Source: an uncultured Lachnospiraceae bacterium (GTDB lineage Bacteria; Bacillota; Clostridia; Lachnospirales; Lachnospiraceae). Taken from it: DNA of 5,902 nucleotides. This document shows, piece after piece, positions 1 through 5,408 of the stretch. Location of the stretch: positions 1 to 5,902 of the forward strand of contig CAJUII010000149.1 in assembly GCA_910586405.1 (NCBI GenBank), in the 5' to 3' direction. Every line of letters begins with the position of its first letter. Positions within the stretch are counted from its first letter, which is position 1. A model generated the notes under the pieces. It was not told where the DNA came from. It saw nothing but the letters and a program-made list of their open reading frames with translations, and did not search any database. The translations under genes and the position numbers were made by a program.

Positions 1-308
1 ATTAAGTAAACTTCGTCATCATATAGTAAAAAAGATGCATTGGACGCTTCATATTTGAAGATCGTAAAATCGGAATTGTTTGCTATAAAGTTGGGAGTAA
101 TATTATAACATGCATCATCAGTAAAAGGAGAACAGTACGTCTTGTTTTGTGCTTCAAATTCTGAAACCTGTGCCTTGGATGGCGTAATGGTCATTTCTGA
201 TTCTGCCGCGATGGTGTCAAGAACAGTTTTGGCTGAATAGGAAGAATAAGCTGACAATACGAAGGGGATGCAACTAAAGATAAATATTGCGTTTTTCGTG
301 GTGTTCAT
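1..308 (-). CDS. Putative exported protein of unknown function, 5' part only
   Basis: An open frame on the minus strand starts at the ATG at 308-306 and stays open for 102 codons to the left edge, so the C-terminus is missing. A strong AAGGAG ribosome binding site (plus positions 317-322) lies 8 nt upstream of the start, which supports a real gene. The N-terminus looks like a Sec signal peptide: MNTTKNA with Lys5, a hydrophobic stretch over about residues 7-20 (IFIFSCIPFVLSA), then a polar Ser/Tyr-rich segment with plausible cleavage after VLSA (20) or SYSA (26). The remainder is polar and acidic, with Cys59 and Cys67 that could form a disulfide outside the cell, and several Asn/Ser-rich stretches. 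I recognise no family. The Cys13 context (IFSC) is a poor lipobox, so a secreted or membrane-tethered protein is more likely than a lipoprotein. It is transcribed divergently from the hydro-lyase operon. Confidence 0.72.
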   Translation of the reverse strand, partial: MNTTKNAIFIFSCIPFVLSAYSSYSAKTVLDTIAAESEMTITPSKAQVSEFEAQNKTYCSPFTDDACYNITPNFIANNSDFTIFKYEASNASFLLYDDEVYL

Positions 309-345
309 CGTTTTCGCTCCTTGCTGACATTTCATCGTCTTACTT

Positions 346-381
346 TATTTTATATATATCACTATATCATATTCGCCACAA
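346..381 (-). promoter_or_regulatory. Candidate promoter of the exported-protein gene
   Basis: On the minus strand a -35-like TTGTGG (plus 376-381) is followed after 17 nt by a -10-like TATATA (plus 353-358). This would give a leader of about 38 nt before the start at 308. The region is very AT-rich, so chance matches are easy; another -10-like TATAGT sits at plus 361-366. Confidence 0.35.
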
Positions 382-416
382 AAAAACAGCAGTGTACAAT
401 AAAATTTATCCTAGTT

Positions 417-447
417 TTTTTGCCGTAAATTTGTTACACTATAAAAA
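417..447 (+). promoter_or_regulatory. Candidate promoter of the hydro-lyase operon
   Basis: A -10-like TATAAA lies at 440-445, with the overlapping variant TAAAAA at 442-447. Upstream, TTGCCG (420-425) is 16 nt from the latter, and TTTTTG (417-422) is 17 nt from the former. Neither pair is a strong consensus match. The position is sensible: transcription would start around 452 and give a leader of roughly 45 nt, too short for a T-box or classical leucine leader peptide. Confidence 0.4.
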
Positions 448-461
448 GTGTCAGAGTGTCA
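436..461 (+). promoter_or_regulatory. Candidate operator: ACACT-N6-AGTGT dyad plus a repeated half-site
   Basis: ACACT (436-440) and AGTGT (447-451) form an inverted repeat whose 6-nt spacer holds most of the presumed -10 element. The right half extends to AGTGTCA (447-453) and is repeated exactly as AGTGTCA at 455-461, one 8-nt step later. A further AGTGT occurs at 391-395 in the same intergenic region. A protein bound here would cover the core promoter, as expected of a repressor site. The regulator is not in the window. Confidence 0.35.
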
Positions 462-480
462 TGAAAAATTATAGATACAG

Positions 481-486
481 AAAGGA
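481..486 (+). promoter_or_regulatory. Ribosome binding site that selects the start of the first small subunit
   Basis: AAAGGA lies 10 nt before the ATG at 497. The frame is open further upstream, but the in-frame ATG at 461 has no comparable site and would add residues absent from relatives of the protein. Confidence 0.6.
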
Positions 487-496
487 CGATCATACA

Positions 497-967
497 ATGG
501 GGAAAATATTTAAGTTTGGGCAGGATGTGGACACAGACCAGATTATTGCGTCGCAGTATATTATATATCCTACAATTGATGAGATGAAAGTACATACGTT
601 TGAGTCTTTGGACACGGAATTTGCATCACAGGTGCAGCCGGGGGATTATGTTGTGGCATCGGAGAATTTTGGATGCGGTTCATCGAGAGAGCAGGCGCCG
701 ACGGTGCTAAAAGCGCTGGGCGTCAAGGCGGTTGTGGCGAAGTCTTTTGCGCGCATCTTTTATAGAAATGCGATCAATATCGGACTTCCGGTCATTGTCT
801 GCAAGGAGCTGTACGACAATGTCAATGCAGGTGACGAGATGGCGTTATCCATGCAGGAAGGGGTTGTGCGTGTGAACGGTAAGGAATATGAGTGCACGAA
901 GCTGCCGGCATATATGCAGGGGATTCTTGATCAGGGCGGACTGATTGCGTCACTTGACAGAGAATAA
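497..967 (+). CDS. Aconitase-superfamily hydro-lyase small subunit (LeuD/DmdB-like), pair 1
   Basis: This 156-residue protein is the swivel-domain subunit of a two-subunit hydro-lyase of the 3-isopropylmalate dehydratase group; it should pair with the large subunit encoded just downstream and act in the cytoplasm. Visible family motifs are FGQDVDTDQII (residues 7-17), the catalytic NFGCGSSRE (57-65; Ser63 and Arg64 match the catalytic Ser and substrate Arg of aconitase GSSRE), and AKSFARIFYRNAIN (81-94). The length fits the short archaeal/clostridial LeuD type. The start at 497 is chosen over upstream starts because MGKIFKFG is the usual N-terminus of this family. The substrate loop reads YIIY (21-24), closer to the YLVY of archaeal isopropylmalate isomerase than to the YLRT of homoaconitase. 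GSSREQ replaces the commoner GSSREH, as in the second copy. Isopropylmalate, citramalate, dimethylmalate or another 2-hydroxy diacid are all possible substrates. The family is certain; the substrate is not. Confidence 0.93.
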   Translation: MGKIFKFGQDVDTDQIIASQYIIYPTIDEMKVHTFESLDTEFASQVQPGDYVVASENFGCGSSREQAPTVLKALGVKAVVAKSFARIFYRNAINIGLPVIVCKELYDNVNAGDEMALSMQEGVVRVNGKEYECTKLPAYMQGILDQGGLIASLDRE

Positions 968-968
968 G

Positions 969-974
969 AGGAGG
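969..974 (+). promoter_or_regulatory. Ribosome binding site that selects the start of the first large subunit
   Basis: AGGAGG (within GAGGAGGA, 968-975) sits 11 nt before the ATG at 986. It is only 2 nt before the in-frame TTG at 977, which rules that start out. Confidence 0.75.
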
Positions 975-985
975 ATTTGGAGAAA

Positions 986-2239
986 ATGGGAATGACAATC
1001 GCTGAAAAAATTATTGCGGCTGCGGCGGGTGTTTCGTCCGTCAAGCCGGGAGATATCCATACCGTAGTGCTTGATCGTCTGATGAGCAACGACGGGACGA
1101 CGCATCTTACAATTGATATGTACAACCAGTTGAAAAACCCGCGTATCGCAGATGTCAGTAAATTAGTGTGGATTATGGACCACAATGTACCGTGCGACAG
1201 TGTCAAGACTGCGGCATCACACAAGAAGATGCGTGATTTTGCAAAGGAGCACGGTATCAAATTCTATGAGGGTGCCGGCGTCTGTCATCAAGTGATGATG
1301 GAGAATCATGTCACAAGCGGCGAGCTGATCTTCGGCGCTGACAGCCATACGTGCGCATACGGTGCAGTTGGTGCATTTGGCACTGGTGTGGGCTGTACAG
1401 ATTATCTCTATGCGATGGTGACGGGGAAATCGTGGCTTTTGGTGCCGGAAACACTGAAATTTAATTTGACAGGAGCATTGCAAGAGGGCGTATACGCCAG
1501 AGATTTGATCCTGTCTATCATTGGGATGATCGGTGCAAACGGCGCAAATTATATGGCGATGGAGTTTGGCGGAGAGGGTTTGAAAACACTGAACATGAGT
1601 GACAGGATTTCTATCTGCAATCTCTGTGTAGAGGCAGGCGCAAAGACAGCGCTGATGGAGGTTGACGAGATCGCGCTCAACTATCTAAAAGAACATGGCA
1701 GAGAGCCGAAGCATTGTTTTCAGAGCGATGAGGACGCTCAGTTTGCAAAGGTATATGACATTGATTTGGGAACGATCAGACCAATTGTAGCGAAGCCGCA
1801 TTTTGTGGACAGTGTGGTCGATGCGAAGGCGTGTGTGGGCACGCATATTGATCAGGCATTTTTGGGCTCCTGCAATAATGGGCGCATAGAGGACTTGCGG
1901 GTCGGGGCTGAGCTGATCAGGGGCAAAAAGGTGCACCCGCTTGTCAGATTTTTGGTGGTTCCAGCAAGTGCAGCAGTGTACAGGCAGGCGCTGGCTGAGG
2001 GGATTATTGATACTTTTATGGAGGCAGGCGCGATTGTCATGAATCCAAACTGCAGCGTGTGCTGGGGAAGCTGTCAGGGCGTGATCGGTGAGGGAGAAGT
2101 GCTCATAAGTACTGGAACGCGCAACTTCAAGGGACGCGCAGGCCACAAGGATTCGTTTGTGTATCTGGCATCTGCGGCGACGGTGACGGCATCTGCGATA
2201 AAAGGTGAGATTACGACAGCAGATTTGCTGACTGTGTGA
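986..2239 (+). CDS. Aconitase-superfamily hydro-lyase large subunit (LeuC/DmdA-like), pair 1, divergent active site
   Basis: This 417-residue large subunit carries the [4Fe-4S] cluster and most substrate contacts of the pair-1 hydro-lyase. It begins 18 nt after the small subunit, so the two are surely co-translated. The start at 986 gives MGMTIAEKII, the usual LeuC beginning. Expected motifs, with aconitase equivalents: Asp65-His66, His101-Gln102 (GVCHQ), GADSHT with Asp119, Ser120 and His121, Asn212 and Glu216 (CNLCVE), and cluster ligands Cys296, Cys356 and Cys359. Departures from the family: GSCNNGR instead of GSCTNGR at 294-300; GTRNFKGR at 377-384, where Thr378 takes the place of the conserved Asn of NRNFxGR (Asn446 of aconitase); and NCSVCWGSC at 355-363, with an additional Cys363. 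Arg379 and Arg384 are kept. The full-length frame and intact ligands argue for an active enzyme, probably with a substrate differing from that of pair 2. Family assignment is secure; the reaction is not. Confidence 0.93.
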   Translation: MGMTIAEKIIAAAAGVSSVKPGDIHTVVLDRLMSNDGTTHLTIDMYNQLKNPRIADVSKLVWIMDHNVPCDSVKTAASHKKMRDFAKEHGIKFYEGAGVCHQVMMENHVTSGELIFGADSHTCAYGAVGAFGTGVGCTDYLYAMVTGKSWLLVPETLKFNLTGALQEGVYARDLILSIIGMIGANGANYMAMEFGGEGLKTLNMSDRISICNLCVEAGAKTALMEVDEIALNYLKEHGREPKHCFQSDEDAQFAKVYDIDLGTIRPIVAKPHFVDSVVDAKACVGTHIDQAFLGSCNNGRIEDLRVGAELIRGKKVHPLVRFLVVPASAAVYRQALAEGIIDTFMEAGAIVMNPNCSVCWGSCQGVIGEGEVLISTGTRNFKGRAGHKDSFVYLASAATVTASAIKGEITTADLLTV

Positions 2240-2341
2240 ACGGAAGTGAATATTGCGCCAGCCGCGAAGCGGCATACTTGATTATGCGGCTGTATAGCTT
2301 CGGGATATATTGTATAAACAGAAGAGAGGAGTATTATAAAT
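2240..2341 (+). promoter_or_regulatory. Structured intercistronic spacer with mutually exclusive hairpins
   Basis: The 102-nt gap between the two enzyme pairs holds a compact hairpin GCCGC-GAA-GCGGC (2261-2273). Competing pairings use the same bases: CGAAGC (2265-2270) with GCTTCG (2297-2302), enclosing GCATA/TATGC (2272-2276 with 2283-2287), and AGCCGC (2260-2265) with GCGGCT (2286-2291). No U-tract follows, so it is not an intrinsic terminator. It could tune mRNA processing or stability, or the relative expression of the pairs. A -10-like TATAAA at 2313-2318 has no good -35. The ribosome binding site of the next gene is AGGAG at 2327-2331. Confidence 0.4.
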
Positions 2342-2836
2342 ATGGATCAATTCACTGGAAAAATATGGGTTCTTGGCGATGATATCGACACGGACATCAT
2401 TATTCCTACAGAATATTTGGCACTCAAGACGGTGCAGGACATGGCACCGTATGCATTTTCGCCACTCCGCCCAGAACTTGCAGGGCAGATAAAGGAGGGG
2501 GATATCATCGTGGCAGGGAAGAATTTTGGCTGCGGCTCTTCGAGAGAGCAGGCGCCGGAAATCATTAAGGCGCTTGGGATTCAGTGTGTGATTGCGAAAT
2601 CCTTTGCACGTATTTTCTTTCGCAATGCCATCAATAATGGTCTGCTGCTGATCGAAAACGACAAGCTGCGTGACGCAGTAAGCGAGGGCGATGAGATCAC
2701 AATTACCATCAACGAAGCGATCATGCATCATGGAAATCAGTATCCTATCACGTCCCTGCCTCAGAATCTAGTAGATATCATCAATGCGGGTGGTCTGGTC
2801 AAGGCGATGCAAAGGCTGAACCATGTCAGTGATTAA
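2342..2836 (+). CDS. leuD: 3-isopropylmalate dehydratase-type small subunit (LeuD-like), pair 2
   Basis: This 164-residue protein is a second swivel-domain subunit, paralogous to the one at 497-967. Motifs: GDDIDTDIIIP (residues 12-22), NFGCGSSRE (61-69, with the catalytic Ser and substrate Arg), and AKSFARIFFRNAIN (85-98). AGGAG at 2327-2331 lies 10 nt before the ATG. The loop that sets substrate choice in archaeal homologues reads YLAL (25-28), unlike YIIY in pair 1, YLVY in archaeal isopropylmalate isomerase and YLRT in homoaconitase. The C-terminal half is less conserved against copy 1, as usual in this family. It should associate with the large subunit encoded 49 nt downstream, although cross-pairing with the first large subunit cannot be excluded. 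The symbol reflects family resemblance only: leucine synthesis is unproven, and citramalate or dimethylmalate dehydratase are alternatives. Confidence 0.92.
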   Translation: MDQFTGKIWVLGDDIDTDIIIPTEYLALKTVQDMAPYAFSPLRPELAGQIKEGDIIVAGKNFGCGSSREQAPEIIKALGIQCVIAKSFARIFFRNAINNGLLLIENDKLRDAVSEGDEITITINEAIMHHGNQYPITSLPQNLVDIINAGGLVKAMQRLNHVSD

Positions 2837-2885
2837 GGAAGTTCCCGCAGAGGAAATGGAATGGATTAGATTAGGAGGATAAGCA

Positions 2886-4127
2886 ATGGGGTTAACGATA
2901 ATAGAGAAGATTGTGAGAAATAATATCGGGAAAGAGGTTCATCCCGGTGAAATCGTGACAGTGAATGTGGATCGCGTGATGATTCATGACATTTTTATTC
3001 CGTTTGTGGCGTCCAAGTTTGAGGAGATGGGATTTACAAAAATCTGGGATGCAGACAAGGCTGTGCTCATCTATGACCATCTGGTGCCAGCAAGTCAGGT
3101 GGACGATACCAGACATTTCCGCATAGGGAATGCGTTTGTAGAAAAGTATGGAATGAAAAACATTCATCGGGCAGATGGAATCTGTCACCAGCTCATGACG
3201 GAAGCCGGTTATGTGAAGCCGGGGGATATTGTGTTTGGCACGGACAGCCACACAACTACCTATGGCTGTGTCGGCGCGTTTTCGTCCGGTATTGGATATA
3301 CGGAGATGGCAAGCATTCTCGGTACAGGAACACTCTGGATTCGCGTGCCGGAGACAATCAAAGTAAATATCACCGGGAAGCTTCCTGAAAATGTCATGGC
3401 AAAGGATATTATCCTAAAGTTAATCGGAGATCTGGGGGCAGATGGCGCTACCTACAAGGCGCTGGAATTTACAGGAGACACCGTCGAAAATATGACAGTG
3501 GCGTCAAGAATGTCCATGTCCAATATGGCGATTGAGGCGGGCGCAAAGTGTGCACTTTTCACACCAGATGAAAAGACTGCCGAATACTGCGGCATCGAAC
3601 TGACAGACAAAGAGCGGGATTTGGTCGGCGATGCGGATGCAGTGTACTGCAAAGTGATAAACTACAGGGCGGAGGACTTTGTTCCCGTGATGGCGTGTCC
3701 GTCCAACGTTGATAATGTAAAACCCGTCTCAGCGCTTGTCGGAAAGGAGATTGATCAGGTATTTATCGGCTCATGCACCAATGGGCGGCTCGAGGATTTA
3801 ATGGCGGCGGCGGCGTTTCTAAAGGGGAAGCATGTGGCGCCTTTTGTGAAATTGATCATCACACCGGCAAGCCGCAAGATTTATAGAGAGGCGGTCGCAA
3901 ATGGGACGATGGCAGTGCTTGCGGAGGCGGGCGCGATCATCACGCATCCTAGCTGTGGTCTGTGCTGCGGCAGGACTGGAGGCATTCTGACCGATGGGGA
4001 GACAGTGATTGCCACAAACAACCGTAATTTTCTTGGACGCATGGGTACCTCAAAAGTAAATATTTATCTGGCATCGCCTAAGTCGGCTGCGGCTTGTGCA
4101 GTGGCAGGGAAAATTGTTGTTCCGTAA
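2886..4127 (+). CDS. leuC: 3-isopropylmalate dehydratase-type large subunit (LeuC-like), pair 2
   Basis: This 413-residue Fe-S subunit of the second hydro-lyase has a strong AGGAGG (2873-2878) 7 nt before its ATG. It carries the full canonical set: Asp64-His65, GICHQ (His101), GTDSHT (Asp120, Ser121, His122), SNMAIE (Asn213, Glu217), GSCTNGR with cluster ligand Cys297, PSCGLC with ligands Cys357 and Cys360, and NNRNFLGR with Asn379, Arg380 and Arg385. Length and motif order match LeuC/HacA proteins of the archaeal/clostridial type. It dehydrates and rehydrates a 2-hydroxy acid, moving the hydroxyl group; isopropylmalate is the default family substrate, but citramalate, homocitrate-type or dimethylmalate activity cannot be excluded. 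It is the last gene before the terminator at 4169-4216. Compared with the large subunit of pair 1 it has no unusual residues in the cluster motifs, apart from a third adjacent cysteine (Cys361). The symbol is given by resemblance only. Confidence 0.92.
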   Translation: MGLTIIEKIVRNNIGKEVHPGEIVTVNVDRVMIHDIFIPFVASKFEEMGFTKIWDADKAVLIYDHLVPASQVDDTRHFRIGNAFVEKYGMKNIHRADGICHQLMTEAGYVKPGDIVFGTDSHTTTYGCVGAFSSGIGYTEMASILGTGTLWIRVPETIKVNITGKLPENVMAKDIILKLIGDLGADGATYKALEFTGDTVENMTVASRMSMSNMAIEAGAKCALFTPDEKTAEYCGIELTDKERDLVGDADAVYCKVINYRAEDFVPVMACPSNVDNVKPVSALVGKEIDQVFIGSCTNGRLEDLMAAAAFLKGKHVAPFVKLIITPASRKIYREAVANGTMAVLAEAGAIITHPSCGLCCGRTGGILTDGETVIATNNRNFLGRMGTSKVNIYLASPKSAAACAVAGKIVVP

Positions 4128-4133
4128 AGAGTG

Positions 4134-4155
4134 TGGACAATCTGTCCAATGGACA
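4134..4155. repeat. Three alternating TGGACA/TGTCCA units just after the operon
   Basis: TGGACA (4134-4139), TGTCCA (4143-4148) and TGGACA (4150-4155) follow the pair-2 large-subunit stop. The middle unit can pair with either neighbour but not both at once, giving two exclusive short hairpins. The function is unknown; it may be an RNA structure ahead of the terminator or a protein-binding site. Confidence 0.45.
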
Positions 4156-4168
4156 AAATGACAAGAAT

Positions 4169-4216
4169 AGGATATCCTTTTATTGATACATGTATTGATG
4201 AAAGGATATCCTTTTT
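4169..4216 (+). terminator. Rho-independent terminator of the hydro-lyase operon
   Basis: AGGATATCCTTT (4169-4180) pairs perfectly with AAAGGATATCCT (4201-4212). The bases between continue to pair with a few G-U steps down to a small loop around 4189-4192, making one long stem. A run of five T (4212-4216) follows on the plus strand. No comparable T run follows on the other strand, so it acts mainly on plus-strand transcription, separating the operon from the ATPase gene. Confidence 0.85.
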
Positions 4217-4269
4217 ATGCACACGGGCAGAGGAAAAATACAGCGCAATAATTGACATAGGAGGAGTTT

Positions 4270-5376
4270 ATGAAGGCAATAAAAATCGGAACCAAAATTG
4301 AGATTTACAATGACACCGTCATGACTTTTAATGAACTGCCGGCACGAGCCTATATTGTAAGGTTTGAAAAAATGACAGGTTTTTATCTGGATGAGTATGC
4401 AGAGGTGGAGATTAAGGAGGATAAAATTTATGGAGAACACATAAATAAGGTCAAGAAGGTATTGCGGACATACAAAGCGTTTAACCGCAATCTGGGGGTG
4501 ATTCTAAGCGGTTATAAGGGAATCGGAAAGTCGCTGTTTGCCAGACTTTTAACAGTGGAAGCGATAAAGAACGGCATTCCACTCATTGTGGTGGACAAGT
4601 ATATTCCGGGAATCGCTTCTTATTTGGAAGCGATTGACCAGTGTGTCATGGTATTGTTTGATGAGTTTGACAAAACTTTTGGCGATGTCAAGGCAGTGGA
4701 AGGAGAGATCGAGCCACAGGCTGCGCTGCTTGGTCTGTTCGACGGGATTTCACAGGGAAAGAAATTGTTTGTCATCACATGCAATGATGTCAGGAAACTC
4801 AATGATTTTATCGTGAACCGTCCGGGACGTTTTCACTACCATTTTCGCTTTGAATATCCAACTGCGGAGGAGATTAAGACGTACTTGCGGGATAAGCTAA
4901 AGAAATCATTTTATGGTGAAATCGAGCCGATCATATCATTTTCAAGAAAAGTGGACTTAAATTATGATTGTCTTAGGGCAATTGTGTATGAAATCAACAG
5001 CGGAGAGAGTTTTCGCAGTGCGATTGAGGATTTGAATATCATGAATCTGTCAAAGGAGAGCTACCACCTCTTGATATATTTTAAGAATGGTTCGCCGATG
5101 CGCATTGAGAACAAGCATATTGACTTTTTTACAGAGGAAGAAATTATTGCCTGCTTTTCGGACGATGGATTTAATGAGATTCTGACAGTCAGTTTTTGGA
5201 TTAAAGACAGTACGTATGATGTGAAGGAGGACTGTGCAGTCATTGCGGCGGAACGATTGAAGATTACGTATGATGAAGAGTATGATGAGGAACGCGTGCG
5301 AAAGATTAAGACGCTGATAGTGGACCGTCTGGAAATCAGAAAGGTGCGGGAGAGGAGCCTGCACTATGCAGTGTAG
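4270..5376 (+). CDS. Stand-alone AAA+ ATPase, function unknown
   Basis: This 368-residue protein has one AAA+ module. The Walker A motif GYKGIGKS is at residues 81-88, Walker B VMVLFDEFD at 126-134, a sensor-1-like ITCN at 169-172 and an arginine-finger-like NRPGRF at 183-188. Residues 1-65 form a separate small domain that looks beta-rich and charged; residues from about 215 to 368 form an extension beyond the AAA+ core, with an acidic patch at about 334-341 and a basic C-terminus. No membrane segment or signal peptide is seen. AGGAGG (4259-4264) lies 5 nt before the ATG. The terminator at 4169-4216 separates it from the enzymes, so it is probably its own transcription unit. The DEFDK and NRPGRF motifs fit substrate-remodelling AAA+ ATPases, and relatives occur both in Clostridia chromosomes and in phages. 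No partner gene is adjacent, so the client is unknown. Confidence 0.9.
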   Translation: MKAIKIGTKIEIYNDTVMTFNELPARAYIVRFEKMTGFYLDEYAEVEIKEDKIYGEHINKVKKVLRTYKAFNRNLGVILSGYKGIGKSLFARLLTVEAIKNGIPLIVVDKYIPGIASYLEAIDQCVMVLFDEFDKTFGDVKAVEGEIEPQAALLGLFDGISQGKKLFVITCNDVRKLNDFIVNRPGRFHYHFRFEYPTAEEIKTYLRDKLKKSFYGEIEPIISFSRKVDLNYDCLRAIVYEINSGESFRSAIEDLNIMNLSKESYHLLIYFKNGSPMRIENKHIDFFTEEEIIACFSDDGFNEILTVSFWIKDSTYDVKEDCAVIAAERLKITYDEEYDEERVRKIKTLIVDRLEIRKVRERSLHYAV

Positions 5377-5380
5377 GCTC
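5355..5380 (+). terminator. Hairpin over the ATPase stop codon, possible terminator
   Basis: GAGCCTGCACT (5355-5365) pairs with AGTGTAGGCTC (5370-5380) in an 11-bp stem with one G-U pair and the loop ATGC. The TAG stop (5374-5376) lies in the right arm. No clear T run follows on either strand, so termination here is plausible but not typical. It sits between two convergent genes and could serve both. Confidence 0.45.
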
Positions 5381-5381
5381 A

Positions 5382-5408
5382 GCTTGATTCAGGTTTCGCT
5401 TAATTCAG
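5382..5408. repeat. Short imperfect direct repeat in the convergent junction
   Basis: GCTTGATTCAG (5382-5392) and GCTTAATTCAG (5398-5408) differ at one base and are 16 nt apart. The second copy overlaps the end of the phosphatase gene. It is probably the result of a small local duplication; no function is evident. Confidence 0.4.

Noticed and set aside
268..272. Lipoprotein signal at Cys13 of the exported protein
   Set aside because: The residues before it (IFS) fit a lipobox poorly and the hydrophobic stretch continues beyond the cysteine.
287..496. Upstream extension of the first small subunit (starts at 287 or 461)
   Set aside because: The extension from 287 overlaps the start of the divergent exported-protein gene and crosses the promoter region. 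Neither upstream start has a ribosome binding site as good as AAAGGA before 497, and family members begin at MGKIFKFG.
977..985. TTG start for the first large subunit
   Set aside because: It lies only 2 nt after AGGAGG; the ATG at 986 has correct spacing and gives the usual N-terminus.
1685..2275. 196-codon open frame antisense to the first large subunit
   Set aside because: It is a shadow of a strongly conserved gene, has a Cys/His/Arg-rich composition typical of antisense frames, and resembles no known protein.
2282..2731. 149-codon open frame antisense to the second small subunit
   Set aside because: It is the complement of conserved LeuD motifs and has no independent support.
497..4127. 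Homoaconitase (lysine or coenzyme B pathway) for either pair
   Set aside because: Neither small subunit has the YLRT-type loop with Arg, and no homocitrate synthase or homoisocitrate dehydrogenase gene is near.
4252..4257. Perfect TTGACA as a -35 box for the ATPase gene
   Set aside because: A matching -10 would fall inside the coding sequence at about 4275-4280, where the bases do not fit. The match overlaps the ribosome binding site region and is probably chance.
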